The position numbers and the translations under genes were made by a program. Below, one piece after another: positions 10,588 to 21,639 of a stretch of DNA of 64,000 nucleotides. The notes under the pieces are model-generated. The model did not search any database. It worked only from the letters and a program-made list of their open reading frames with translations, and was not told where the DNA came from. The stretch is from Aporrectodea caliginosa (taxonomy: Eukaryota; Annelida; Clitellata; Crassiclitellata; Lumbricidae): positions 1,494,001-1,558,000 of the forward strand of contig JACEVL010000160.1 of assembly GCA_020284085.1 (NCBI GenBank). Direction: 5' to 3'. The number at the start of each line of letters is the position of its first letter. Within the stretch, counting starts at the first letter, position 1.

Positions 10588-10813
10588 CTATAACATACGT
10601 ACATGTGCAGAACTTTCAAGAGCGATCTAAAGGCATTATATATCAAGTGTTTCAATACACATACCGGTATACATTAATCAACCAATGACTAAATAAAACT
10701 GTTAATCCACATCAGTAATCACTGTTTTATATTTTCAAGCCCTAATTTGAATTATAAAACATAGAAGTAAGTTCGCTGAGTTGCTAAAGCAAACAACTCT
10801 GCTAAGCACTCAC

Positions 10814-10907
10814 AGCGTATTCTGCCGAGAAGCGGAGATCTGAGTCACTGTGAAGTTCGTCGAGATATTCGATGAAATTATCCAGCAGAATGGGCTTTGG
10901 CTTCATA
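10814..10907 (-). CDS. RPTP exon: start of PTP domain
   Basis: The 94-bp exon has acceptor TTTCTTGTAG and consensus donor GTGAGT (phase 2 in, phase 0 out). It encodes MKPKPILLDNFIEYLDEL, then HSDSDLRFSAEYA, matching the N-terminal helices of receptor PTP domains. Confidence 0.85.
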
Positions 10908-11987
10908 CTACAAGAAACATGAAACAGCATCAAATTATTATCATTGTATTATTAATACTATTACTATTATAAATTACAAGTAATCTGATGTGATCATAAT
11001 TACTATTTTTTGGGTATTATTTTATTACGGAGCAAAATTTCATCATGCATGTGTACAAATTGCTTGTTAAAGAAACAAAACTTCAGTAAATTGTCCCATT
11101 GTTAAGTCAAAGTCTGTAGCAGCCTATATAAAGCATTATTATTATTACATGTATTACTATTATTTACTAAGATGGCAACATTTTCCTTCTATGAAGATTT
11201 CATATACTAATGAAGAAAAGAAAGAGCTTAGATGGCGATTGAAAGCCGGTCAATTCAATAACAATCCCCTCCTCCTCCTCTCACTCCCCTCCCCTGGCAC
11301 TCTCCTCACACTGCCCCCTCCCCTTTCCCTCCCTTCCACCACAGCTCCCTCTCCCCTCCCTTTACTCTCTCTGCAACAATATTGCACAGTATGAATTTTA
11401 ACAGATATTTTTGGTAACGCCAAAACCTAGAAATGTAGAACGAAAATGCATACGTGCGTTGCATAAGATTTATGTGGCCTCCTCGCAAAGTGGCTGGTAG
11501 GCTACTCATCCGGCTACCCTGGACTCGCATCCTCTGTGTAAAAATTTCTTATCACCCCTAGCGAAGTGGCTGGTACTCATCCGCATAACGGGACTTCATG
11601 AAAGACATTTCTCTTCTATTACGGTATATTATTAATTCTTAATATTAACATTCACTTTATTTGCATCGGAGTAGCAATATCCTTTAACTGCCAGGACCCT
11701 GCTTCTGTTAACAAAGGCAAGTACTGAGGAAGTACCATGATTCACTTTGCCTTTCAATACTAATGTCTTGTCTGCTTCTTTAAAGCAGAAATTAATAATT
11801 AATTAATTAATTAATGATAGATGACTACTGGTCTGGCTATTTGTTTACTGATAAACGTATACTAATTGTTAATTCATATTCTGTATGTGCTTCATATCTC
11901 AGTGTAACTATATAATAACTATAATACTAGCATAGGCGAATTTTGTTATTGTGACAGTGGTAAACAGAATTTAAACGTGCTTTTCAC

Positions 11988-12052
11988 ATAAGTCTGGTGT
12001 GAACGTAGGATTCTGAAATCCCAGGCCATCACTTGGCCGCCTTGCAGATGGA
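11988..12052 (-). CDS. RPTP exon: juxtamembrane segment
   Basis: After acceptor TTTTTTCAG the exon enters in phase 2, matching the transmembrane exon. It encodes PSARRPSDGLGFQNPTFTP and a few more residues. Basic residues followed by a GFQNP-type motif are usual in the juxtamembrane part of receptor phosphatases. The best donor (T|GTGAAA) leaves in phase 1, but the next recognised exon enters in phase 2. Either a further small exon is missing, or a weaker donor (AC|GTTCAC, phase 2) is used. Confidence 0.6.
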
Positions 12053-12347
12053 CTGAAAAAAGAAACACAAAATTCTGAAAAATCTGGCACAACAATTCTG
12101 TGTTATACGACACTTCTAAGCATATCCTTTGCATATGTTAATTTGCTCAGTCTGTCTTCCGCTGACTAATTTCCCCCACAGAAGGCCTAAACTCTTCAAA
12201 GATTACAAAAAACTGTAATAATTACACTGTAATAATTTAAGATTACAATGTACAATGTAAAAGCAGTAATTATGTTGTAAAGTAATAACAAGTTTATGTA
12301 ACCTAATGAAAAATCAGATATATTTAGAGCACAGTACGAAGACTCAC

Positions 12348-12459
12348 ACTGCAAACTTAGTTTTCTTTCTTAAAAGAACGATGAGTATAAACACAGTTAA
12401 TATGAAGATGACGAACGCACAGGCGATGATACCGATAAGCGCAGCAGTAAGTACATAAA
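12348..12459 (-). CDS. RPTP exon: transmembrane helix
   Basis: The 112-bp exon enters in phase 1 (acceptor TTTTTCTTTCAG) and leaves in phase 2 at a consensus GTGAGT donor. It encodes about 28 hydrophobic residues (YVLTAALIGIIACAF, then VIFILTVFILIVLL) followed at once by RKKTK, a classic stop-transfer signal that sets the type I orientation. It sits exactly between the last FN3 half and the cytoplasmic exons. Confidence 0.88.
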
Positions 12460-12759
12460 CTGAAAGAAAAAGAACACAAAATTACATCAAAAAGTCCAAT
12501 TTATGATGAAACAGCACAATCGAAGATTTCAACTGATCTGCTGAATTGATCAAATTAAACTGAATAAAGAGTAATAAGGAGATGTGAAAGATTGAAATCA
12601 AATTCCAAAACACACAAAGAAAAACAATTAAAACCAATTTCAACCAAAATACTACAAATGTTGAGTTCTAGAATGAAAAAGAAATGAATGATTAAGACAT
12701 CAAACCGTAAACGAAAATACATTTAAATAAAATGCAACAAAACATGACAAAGACAAACA

Positions 12760-13400
12760 TAAAATAATTCTTAATTAACCTAAATTATTGATTAATTCAT
12801 TAAAATTAATTCATAACTTTTTACTCCTAACATAATTTTTGTTCCTGAGGGATTATTTCTACCAAAGATTAAAAACATCATAAAATAATTCTTAAATTGT
12901 TGATTAATTCATTAATTGTAATTGTAAGTGCTCATTTCAATTGAGCTGGATTAGCACATGGATAGGTGCATTTGGAATAATGAACCAACTCAGCCCGCCA
13001 GCCTTTATTGATCAGTAAATGAGTACCTAAGCCAGTTGAAAGTTAACAGCTATTCCGCTGATAGATTGCATCTCCCTGTGCTGCAGCCAATCAACCTGGG
13101 AACCAGACTTTTGAGGAGTCTCCATAGAGGCCTGTAAGGGGCCATCCAGTTAGTATGTACGCATGGAGGAGTTGATCTAAATGCATATGCTTGCATATAG
13201 AGGGGAGGGATCCATTGATAATGTACATACGCATAGGAAACAAGGGGGGGGGTGAAACCTCGATAATAATTTGTCTAAATAATTTGGCCTTCAAATGAGC
13301 CACTACTACCAGGACAGGTAGGACTGTGGGATCATAGGGTCAATTGTATGCCTCTGACTGCTATTAACTATCATGCAGCCCAGCAGTGAGTCCAACCCAG
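12760..13400. other. Intron sequence without recognised features
   Basis: A short local duplication ('gattaattcatta' blocks near 12790 and 12900) is the only structure I noticed. Confidence 0.4.
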
Positions 13401-13655
13401 TCTGGCGGTGTGGATTAAATATAGACCATTCTATAGGATTCGGTGGGTTGCATCAAGATTACCTATGCAGGGTGGGGGTTGCAGGTCGCGGGGGTGGGCT
13501 AGGGGTAAAACACACATGAGTACAGGAAGGGCCAATTTTCCGGATTTCTGCGTACATAGCAAATGGATGACCCCTAAACAAGTTTGCTACCTTTACCTTA
13601 ATGATTTTTAGAGTATCTAGAGGTGTGTAAAATGTGTATCATTGTATCTTTCCAG

Positions 13656-14245
13656 TAGAGAGTGACATGGGGAATTTCCCCGCGGGGAAACCGCGGTAAC
13701 CGCGGTAAATACCGCGGTAATGGGGATGACAACAATTGCGGTAATACCGCGGTAATGGTGACACAAAATTGCGGCAATACCGCGGTAATGGGGTTTACTC
13801 TCGCGGTAATACCGCGGTAATGGGGAATGAGCCGGCAATAAACCCGGGTGATGTTGAGAACTTGAGAACTGATAAGGAGAGTTTATTAGTTCCAAGGCCT
13901 GAAGCCTACTAGTCAGAAATAGTCAGGACTTGGTTAATGCAAACTGTCCATAAGATAATAACAGACTAATGCAGTCAACAATACAAATAGTTTTGTAAGC
14001 TAAAAACTGTTATTTTTTAATTTGAATTAGTGTAAACTTTTTGCGGGGAATGTGATGTCGTCCTGCGGGGATGGGGTGGGGATGGGGAGCAAACCTGCGG
14101 GGATGGGGTGGGGATGGGGAGCAAACCTGCGGGGATGGGGCGGGGATGGGGACAAAAACCCTGCGGGGATGGGGTGGGGATGCGGACCGACTAACTTGGT
14201 GCGGGGTGGGATGGGGACTAGATTGTCTCCCCATGTCACTCTCTA
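13656..14245. mobile_element. hAT-like MITE with GC-rich repetitive interior
   Basis: Eighteen-base TIRs start 'tagagagtgacatgggga'. The 8-bp direct repeat 'ctttccag' flanks both ends (13648-13655 and 14246-14253), the duplication size made by hAT transposases. The interior has an array of 'ccgcggtaa' palindromes (13680-13830) and an array of 'gcggggatggggtggggatg' units (14043-14215). Confidence 0.85.
14043..14215. repeat. G-rich tandem repeat inside the hAT-like MITE
   Basis: Three to four units of about 34-37 bp containing runs 'ggggatgggg'. The G runs could form quadruplexes on the plus strand. Confidence 0.8.
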
Positions 14246-14294
14246 CTTTCCAGTGTACATTTAATCTATAGATGATAAATTAGTATACAACCAC

Positions 14295-14439
14295 CTGGCA
14301 GATCCTGGGTCTGTGCCATGATGACCTTTTTATCACTGTCACCTCCCCTATTGACAGCCCATATTGTGATGGTGTAATTTGTACTTGGAGTGAGGTTCTT
14401 GAGTTCGTAAGTCATCGTTATGTTCGTGCAGTTGAAAAC
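14295..14439 (-). CDS. RPTP exon: second half of FN3 domain 7
   Basis: The exon is 145 bp, phase 0 in and phase 1 out, with acceptor GCATTGAAAG and donor CCAG|GTGGTT. It encodes VFNCTNITMTYELKNL, then TPSTNYTITIWAVNRGG and a short linker ending QDLP. This is the final, membrane-proximal FN3 half. Its phase 1 exit joins the transmembrane exon and gives Val at the junction. Confidence 0.82.
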
Positions 14440-15272
14440 CTTTCAATGCAGAACAGAAAAAAGAAAGGATAAGTATACAACCGGGACATTTATATAGCGT
14501 CTTTCAAGGGTTGTCAATCTCAAAGTCTCCAACAATTACGACAGACAATACGATATTTGAAATATGTAAGCCAAGTTGTTTGCACAGTTTTTCTTCTTCT
14601 CAGGGATCTTGCCTTCATGCAGGACTGTTAGGTCCAAGAATTCAACACTATTCTTCTCTTTTTGATGTCATTTCATTAACTCCTCATAGCTCATTCCACT
14701 TCCTTTATCCATCATCCAGTCAATTAGCCTAGTTCCTGGTCTTCCTGTGGCTCTCTGCACTTCGATTCTTCCTTCCAGCACCAACTGTAGGACTGAATTC
14801 CAGTGAAGTATGTGCTTGATCCAATTCATTTGTCTTTTCCTTGTGGTATTGGCCAGTGTTCTCTATCCAATTTGTCTTTTTCTTGTGGTAGTCACCAGTG
14901 TTCTCTATCCCATTCATTGTCTTTTCCTTGTGGTATTGACAAGTGTTCTCTCTTCTTGCACCAAGTGTAGTATCTCCTCATATGGTTATGTTCTTTCTGG
15001 CCAATTTTGGCCAGTTTTCTCCACACCCACTTAAATTTAAAACACCTCAAGGTTCTCAACTTCTCTGATGTAATTAAGATTGAATTTATATACCCCCACT
15101 TCAGATATATGATTAGAACTTCTTCTGGCTTGGAAAGAGACAGTTTTCAAAGGCTACTTTGAGGTAACTCTAGCAACTTGTTTTCTTCAGTACTGCTGAT
15201 GACAAAACGCTTACATGTAGTACCTTATTTGACCTAAATTAATGCATCAAAACAGAAAAAGATGATAATCAC

Positions 15273-15439
15273 AGTTGGGAAACAGTTGAGTCTGATGTTC
15301 TGCTGATATTCTGAGCAATTGTCTATCATCAGATTGTATCCTTGGATGCCACTGATATTTTTGTCTGGTTGAATCCACTTTAAGGTCAACGAGTTCTCTG
15401 TGGTTGATGTGACGCTGAGATTGGAGACCGCTTGTGGCA
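15273..15439 (-). CDS. RPTP exon: first half of FN3 domain 7
   Basis: After acceptor CTTCTGTGCAG (phase 1) the frame reads VPQAVSNLSVTS, LTLKWIQPDKN and IQGYNLMIDNC, a clear FN3 first half with its core Trp. The 3' border is chosen as ACT|GTGATT (phase 0) because the next exon enters in phase 0. The donor is weak, so the last few residues are uncertain. Confidence 0.72.
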
Positions 15440-15599
15440 CTGCACAGAAGAACAGAAAACTCAAGTAAACAACTGAGCAGAAGACAGACAGAGACAGACA
15501 GAGAGACAAAGACTAAAGAGTTTTTACAAACACATTAAGTGGTCTACAGGTGTTTGCTGGCACCACAAGGCTTACATCAGGAAGTTTTGTATTCCAGTC

Positions 15600-15725
15600 T
15601 AGACATACATATGTACATACCATACACACATATACACACATACATACATGCATACATAAATATATACATACATACATACATACATATATACATACATACA
15701 TAGTTACATACATAATAACATGCAT
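15600..15725. repeat. (CATA)n microsatellite
   Basis: 'cata' repeats with short interruptions, in the intron between FN3 domains 6 and 7. Confidence 0.85.
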
Positions 15726-15774
15726 ACAAACCTGCAATATTAAATATTTAGATATGTAATGTAATTGTAATGTA

Positions 15775-16078
15775 ATTAGTAATTTATATAGCGCCGCTCA
15801 CAGCCGAGGCCATTCAGTAGCGCTCCCAGTGCGAGAACCCTGAGAGAAGAAATAGGTTTTAAGAGAGAGAGAGATGAAGACAGTGATCCAGAAAGGAAAG
15901 TCTCACGCAAAGTGAAGGGAAGGGCATTCCATAAAGAGGGCCCAATGATGGCAAAGGATCGAGTTTGAGCAATCGTGGTCCTAGCTCGTGGGACAAACAA
16001 GTCAGACCCGTCCAGAGATCGGAGAGGCCGATGAGATGATGCAGAAAGAGGAGGACGAATGACGTCCCTGAGGTATAT
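15775..16078 (-). mobile_element. CR1/L2-like LINE 3' end
   Basis: On the minus strand it reads RDVIRPPLSASSHRPLRSL, then AQTRSFAIIGPSLWNALPF and further RT-tail text, followed by 'ggcgctatataaattac' and an (ATTAC)-type end. The frame is open for about 100 codons, so the copy is fairly young. Its closest relative here is at 38180-38690. Confidence 0.8.
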
Positions 16079-16245
16079 ATATACACACATACATAACTAT
16101 ATACCATGCACATATATACATCATATATATATATATATATACATATATATAATATATATATACCTATTATGCATACACATGCACATATATGCCCAAGCAT
16201 ATACATGCATACAATATATCAGTCACAGTGATCTATATGACTCAC

Positions 16246-16518
16246 ACGTCCAAATTGAAACAAGTTCTTTAGGCACAGAAGTTCGGTTCGTAAAGTTGTA
16301 ATCGCTGATCGTATAGACCGTGATGTTGTAACACGTATTGCTCTCGAGTGGAGTGAAGTTGTGAGTCTGATTTCTACATGCGTTTTTGGTTTGATTTTTC
16401 CCATTGATAATAAAGAGAAAATGCGTGCATTGCCACTTTGGAAAGTTGTACTCAACGGACAGCTGAAGGCTATTGACCGAATTTCCTGTAAGTGTCACAT
16501 TGCTTGGCGGCTCTGGCA
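16246..16518 (-). CDS. RPTP exon: FN3 domain 6
   Basis: The exon is 273 bp, phase 1 to phase 1, with acceptor TTGCTATTACAG and consensus donor T|GTGAGT. It opens VPEPPSNVTLTG and contains a beta-strand series typical of FN3 with PLESNTCYNITVYTIS near the end. Several sequons are present. A Trp (FPKWQC) sits a little later than the usual core position. The donor lies only about 170 bp from a minus-strand LINE tail in the next intron. Confidence 0.82.
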
Positions 16519-16662
16519 CTGTAATAGCAAGTTCACACAAATTAACAGAATTCATTCAATGGTGAATGCAATTAGATATTTGTACAGCATTGCTAGAAAA
16601 GAAACCAATCAGCACTAACCTAAACAGTGTTAAAAGGCTTTAAGAACAGACCATACATCACT

Positions 16663-17086
16663 CAGTGTTTAATCTAGTCCCCTTGCTGTCGGGGGGGAAT
16701 CGAGGGTTCTGGGGGTATCCAGCTTATTATAAAAGTTGACGACCGGGCGGGGGGTAGTGACGAGCGTTACCAAGAACAAGACTTCAAAAAATTTTCATGG
16801 AATATTCGAGGGGGTAGTAACGAGAGTTTTCCACAAGGATTTTCGAGGGGTAGTAACAACAATTTTCCAACAATATTCGAGGGGGTAGTAACAAGACATT
16901 TTCCAAGAAGAATTTTCGAGGGGGTAGTATCGAGAGTTTTCCAAGACAATATTCCAATATTCTACAAAATTACATGTCTTTAATTTTTCTTGGGCTAAAA
17001 TTTCATCTCTTTAATTTTTCTGGGGGGGAAAACTCGATCCTGGGAGAACTTACCTCCCCCCCCAGAGACGTCTAGATTAAACACTG
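16663..17086. mobile_element. hAT-like non-autonomous element
   Basis: Fifteen-base TIRs 'cagtgtttaatctag' are exact. The 8-base 'tacatcac' occurs on both sides (16654-16661 and 17087-17094), one base away from the left TIR. The interior holds about five imperfect units with 'ttcgagggggtagtaacgag'. Confidence 0.75.
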
Positions 17087-17134
17087 TACATCACTTAGGA
17101 AATATTCCTCAGATTGATTGCAATGTATTTATTT

Positions 17135-17440
17135 ACAGATTTATAAAAGAGCCTCTCATAGTACTGCTCTAATCAGAGGCGCTCTCAGTGTGAAGAGCTC
17201 CACGAAAAACAAGTCTTAAGATAAGGGGCAGAGACAGCAATACCCCCAGCTAAGATCATAGAGGGAGTCATAGAGGGATGATCATTCCAAAGCAAATGGC
17301 CATCAGAGGCATAAGCACGATGCAGTCCCAGTCCGAGGCACTACGTGGCCACAATGCAGCATTGTTGAGGTACATGCAAAAGGAACAACCTGTTCACCCC
17401 AAGCAGAGAAATACCTTCATTCAAGCTGAAACATCGTTGA
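17135..17440 (-). mobile_element. LINE 3' end, decayed
   Basis: Minus-oriented tail ('agaggcgctctcagtg', 'tttataaaagagcctctc') matching 33925-34345, followed by 'ataggcacgatgc'-like sequence also shared with that copy. Confidence 0.6.
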
Positions 17441-18188
17441 TATCGATTTTTAGCATACTCTTAGCATAATCAGTTCTAGAAGCAGACTGATACCATCTGA
17501 CAGATAAATATAATCACAGACTGTTGACTGATGCCTTAATTGTGCCTTACGAAAATGGTACTATGGAAGTCATTAGATTAGATTTAGAAACATAACAAGG
17601 AATGTAGTAAAAAAAACACACAAAGAATTTCTCCAACTAGATGATATCGGTTTCAACTCATGTCTTCCAGCACTGCATTTGATAAAGGTAGGTTTAGCAC
17701 AACCGTTTAACATTTGAACGACTAGCTGCATGGGTTCGGGTCGATTTTAGTACACTCTCATCATTAAAGTGTTAAAAATATTGAATAATTATATGCTTTG
17801 ACAAAATGCAATCCAACAAGAACATTAATTATATGTGGTCCCACATTAATTTACCGAAACTCGTAAGAAATGATAAACACCAAATACTGATTTATAACAC
17901 AAATTATATTTGAGTGAGTTCTACCATTTTCATAAGATAATAATTTTAATAAAAATAAAAAATAATAATAGTAATAATATGACAATTTATATACCAGGTA
18001 GTGTCGTAGCACAGTCAAGGCTGAAGAAAAGGGTATTGTACATGAGTTAAAAAATCAATGACAGTCTTATGATACTTTAAAAAGATAGGTGATGACTCCC
18101 AAAGATGACTTCTAAAAACGGTAGAATCTAGAGGATTTCTCTGGTTTCAGAAGAGACCCAGTATTAACTAAATGAATTCCTAAATTAC
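17441..18188. other. Intron sequence without recognised features
   Basis: AT-rich intron with a short aat tract near 17950. Nothing coding was seen on either strand. Confidence 0.4.
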
Positions 18189-18302
18189 CTGTAACAAACT
18201 GCAATGATTCAGCATTAGATGATGTATTGTCTCTCAGTCGACTACTGACCGTCACATTGTAGAGGGCGCCAGGTGTTAAATTCTCACACATGACATTCGC
18301 TT
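18189..18302 (-). CDS. RPTP exon: second half of FN3 domain 5, NAGNAG acceptor
   Basis: The frame reads ANVMCENLTPGALYNVTVSS and ends SLQFVT before donor ACAG|GTAATT in phase 1, the standard end of an FN3 module. The acceptor is a tandem CAGAAG. Use of the first AG would join T|AA from the preceding candidate exon and make a stop, whereas use of the second (exon start 18299) gives TCG (Ser) and keeps the frame. Confidence 0.7.
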
Positions 18303-18547
18303 CTGTGAAATGAAACCATATTTAAATACTTTTTGAAGTTTGAGCATTATTTAATACTCAGAGGTTTTTATAACTTCAGTTCATTAGTCAACAGCAAAGC
18401 CTACAGTCACCATATAGTCATTATGGTAAATATTACTACATGGCTAATGTCATTCCATTTGTATCATGAGTGACCAGTCTTACAGTGCCTTCTACAATAG
18501 CATAACACTTCACATCTAGTAACTCCTATTAGGAAACTAAAACTCAC

Positions 18548-18600
18548 ACTGGCTTTCGAACACCTGGATATCTAACTGCATTTCACTTGGTGACTTACTA
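18548..18600 (-). CDS. RPTP possible small exon, first part of FN3 domain 5
   Basis: The 53-bp candidate lies between acceptor GGTTACCAG and a consensus donor (T|GTGAGT). Its phases (2 in, 1 out) fit both neighbours. It encodes SKSPSEMQLDIQVFESQ, which looks like the C and C' strands of an FN3 module. The support is phase consistency and the strong donor only; the core Trp is missing, so this part of the domain may be decayed or read from another exon. Confidence 0.35.
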
Positions 18601-18851
18601 CTGGTAACCGTGCCTCAGATTCACATTACTGTGTGACTTTGTAAACAATAATAATAATGACAGTAACCAGTGATTCTTAAGTTCGTAAATATCACTCCCT
18701 TATCTGCCATTATAAATAGTTCATTTCACTAATTTACCTAGTCATTCTAAGTGGTATTATAAGTAACAGCATAGAATACATTCCAGAGCTTCTTCGACCG
18801 TGGTCTTGTATGGCCAGGTAAGAAGCATCCATGCTTGTTCTTATCTGTTAC

Positions 18852-19188
18852 TTTATTGCCAATTTATATAAAGTTTCTTCAAACACAGTCCAGAGTTGTT
18901 CTTCACTTTTGATGTTGTCAATGAATGCCCAAACTGTCACTTGATAAGTGACACCAGCAATCAGTCCAGTGACAGTTGTATTACGAGTTCCATTAAACAC
19001 AGTATTGTAGAACACAGTATTCTTCTCCAATGGGTTAGAGCAAGATTCATTGTTCACTGGTTGATAGGTGTACTCAATGCGTTCAACATCTTGAAAGCTA
19101 GGACATGAGTAATTTTTCATATTTGGTCGAATGGAAAACTCGAAAGATTCCTTTGTCCTGGACCCACATGTCACCAGATAATCCACCG
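18852..19188 (-). CDS. RPTP exon: FN3 domain 4 (3' border uncertain)
   Basis: The acceptor GTTCAACAG is in phase 1. The open frame reads AVDYLVTCGSRTKE and later a strong FN3 ending, TVTGLIAGVTYQVTVWAF. It has at least five N-glycosylation sequons. The usual core Trp is not obvious. The stop that follows lies just past a possible donor (AAA|GTAACA, phase 2); an upstream phase 1 donor (AAA|GTGAAG) would cut the domain short. I prefer the phase 2 donor because it joins the next small exon without a frame break. Confidence 0.65.
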
Positions 19189-19804
19189 CTGTTGAACAGT
19201 TGAAAATTTTAATCAACTGTTTATGACAGTCACAAAAAACTCTCTATCATTTGACATGTAATAGATGCACTAGTGCACTATTAAGGCTTGGTACTCCAAG
19301 AATGCAGGAACAACCGCCGTTCACTCACGGCTTGAACTTAAAACAAATCAAGTGGGGTTAGAGTACTACCAAGCAACTAACATGTTGGACCAGGAATCAA
19401 ACTGTTTAACCCATGAAAATGCAAAGATGAAGAGCAAACAGTCAGCTACCTAGTCAACAATTATGGCATTAAAAATTATTTTAACGAACATACCCCAGCC
19501 ACAAGTGCTAGTGTAAGCACATCTACAATCCCTTGGTAGGAATTACACGTACCAAGAGATCAGCCATCTAGAAAAATCACTTATTATTAACTTATCGTAT
19601 GTTTGACATAGTTTGCACAGGATGTCAGCATAAAGTATGCAGCTGACATGCTGATTAGAATAATATTAAATATGTTAAACAGCACTTTTGATAGGTGCAT
19701 GCAAATGTTCAGATACATTTATGCATACACTGTGCAAAAGAGAAAGACAGCCTGCAGCAATCATTGTCTGAGACTCAATCAACAGATGAAGTATTAGAAC
19801 AAAC

Positions 19805-20077
19805 CTGTACGAAAAGTCAGATGCTGGAAGTCGCTTCTCTTTCCATGACTAGCGGTCGCAACATGTAAACTGTACACTGCACCAGGACAGGGCAGGTCAT
19901 CAACGCACCACATCGGCATCAAGCCATAACTGGGAATGGTCAGATTTGCTGAATAGCTATGATTGGGGAGAGATATCTGGATGTCGAATTCGTCATAGGA
20001 ACCTGACTGATTCCAAGAAAAGCAGACTGTGCTGGTATTAGCTATCTCCGCATGGAGACCTTCTGGTTTGTCTGGTT
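19805..20077 (-). CDS. RPTP exon: FN3 domain 3
   Basis: The exon is 273 bp (91 codons), phase 1 to phase 1, with acceptor CCTTTCTAG and donor TACAG|GTTTGT. It opens with PDKPEGLHAEI, has the core Trp in VCFSWNQSG, and closes with PGAVYSLHVATAS and LTFRT, all typical of FN3. The frame is open throughout. Two sequons and a Cys pair are present. Confidence 0.85.
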
Positions 20078-20181
20078 CTAGAAAGGTACGGAATCAGAAG
20101 TCAACAGATCAAAAAGCTTTTTGCAACCACCACACCTCCACAGCAACAACCACCACCACAGTTCGGTACTATTACAATGTT

Positions 20182-21384
20182 CAGAGGTTCTTAACCTTTT
20201 TTGGTTCACGACACACCTAAACTTGCAAATAAATTTGGCGACACACCATGCAATAATAATAATATGTGAATATCGTTAAAATAAAAAATGTTAAAGTTAA
20301 ACCAATTCATTTATTTAAAATTTTTAATTGTTAACATTTTTAAAGAATGATAATGTTGACACTGAATGCTTTCTAGTTTCTAAAATTCTAATTCTACTGA
20401 TCTAATTCTTCGATTTTACGTCGTTCCTATACGACTCTATGCTTAGGTCTTATAGTAGGCCTAACAGTAATGAGATTTTTGCTCCTGGATATTTCTTTGG
20501 ATCATATTAAAATGAGGATCCACAGTTTGTATAAGTGCAATATGTAAGCTGACTGAGGAGGCACCTCCGACCAGTTTGTTCCATTTCATTGCGAAATATA
20601 ACTTATCAATTATGAACTAATTCACATTGGGAAATATAACTTATCAAATTATCAGTGCTTTTTTTCAGCCGGAGCGGTCCGGAACGGCGTTCCGGTACCT
20701 TTTTTCAGCCATTAAACAATAATTTAATTAAATTTAAATTTTTAATAAAAAAGTATATAAAATTATTTAGATACTTTAATTTAATGTAAGTACTTTCAGT
20801 GTTTATTGATACTTACATATATGAAACAGAAATATTAGCATAAAATATGCCCCTATGATTGTTCTGAATTTGTCGAGTTCCTGAACCTTTTTTTCTCGAA
20901 AGAAAGCACTGCAAATTATCAACTAATTCACATTAGGGCTACAGCTACCAAAATCTGATTCTGCGTAATCAGTTTTAGATCCGCTAAATTTTCGTTTTCT
21001 TATGATAAATTTGTCCATTTCGAATGTCATGGTAACGGGTAAATGTTTTCATCGGTGCGGTCGGAAACGTGTGTACTGCAGACTGCAGTGGGTTTGTGTA
21101 ACAGTATTATACTATGTACAATAATTGTAGCCTACATGGATAAGGCAAACACTGCATGGCCGCCCCAGATGTCGATCAAATAAAATATATAAAGAGAGTG
21201 CTACGAATTGTCACAGCCTGCGTCCACTAAACTGCTAAAGTAAGTAAGTCACTGAAATGCAAGAGTGACTGACGCATGCTGTGAGAATTAGCGACACACC
21301 AATTCTTCGCGACACACCAACGACACACCATGTTTACGCGACACACCGCCGGTCGATTCGCGACACACCGGTTAAGAACCTCTG
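20182..21384. mobile_element. hAT-family non-autonomous transposon
   Basis: Fifteen-base TIRs 'cagaggttcttaacc' at both ends are typical of hAT elements. The 8-bp 'tattacaa' occurs at 20170-20177 and 21385-21392, with four extra bases on the left. The motif 'gcgacacacc' repeats near both ends. No transposase frame is visible. A second MITE is inserted inside. Confidence 0.82.
20653..20911 (+). mobile_element. hAT-like MITE nested inside the larger hAT element
   Basis: Imperfect TIRs 'cagtgctttttttc' and a perfect 8-bp duplication 'caaattat' (20645-20652, 20912-20919). The GC-rich core 'cggtccggaacggcgttccg' recurs in reverse orientation at 51228-51550. Confidence 0.88.
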
Positions 21385-21639
21385 TATTACAAGAATGAAG
21401 ACTGTTTGGGAGAAAGAAACAATTCAGGGTTCAACAAGCATTCAATCGCAATCATGTGGTAGACTAAGAACAGTATAATAGCCTCTGAATCAAGTTTCAA
21501 TGTCTGACACATCAATTTCTTATGATTCATTCATTCACTTACTCAGCATGGATGGTTAACAAAAGGACTGGAATGGATATCACACTTAATCTACCGAGGC
21601 CTGCAGACAATAGAAAGAAACTGGACACTGACAATTCAA

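Noticed and set aside
15776..16090. A 104-codon open frame as a host gene
   Set aside because: It is the C-terminal end of a LINE reverse transcriptase (PSLWNALPF motif) with the LINE tail attached.
18543..18612. Alternative acceptor (TCTGAG) giving a slightly longer small FN3 exon in phase 1
   Set aside because: No pyrimidine tract, and it does not match the phase of the preceding exon's best donor; the CAG at 18602-18601 was preferred.
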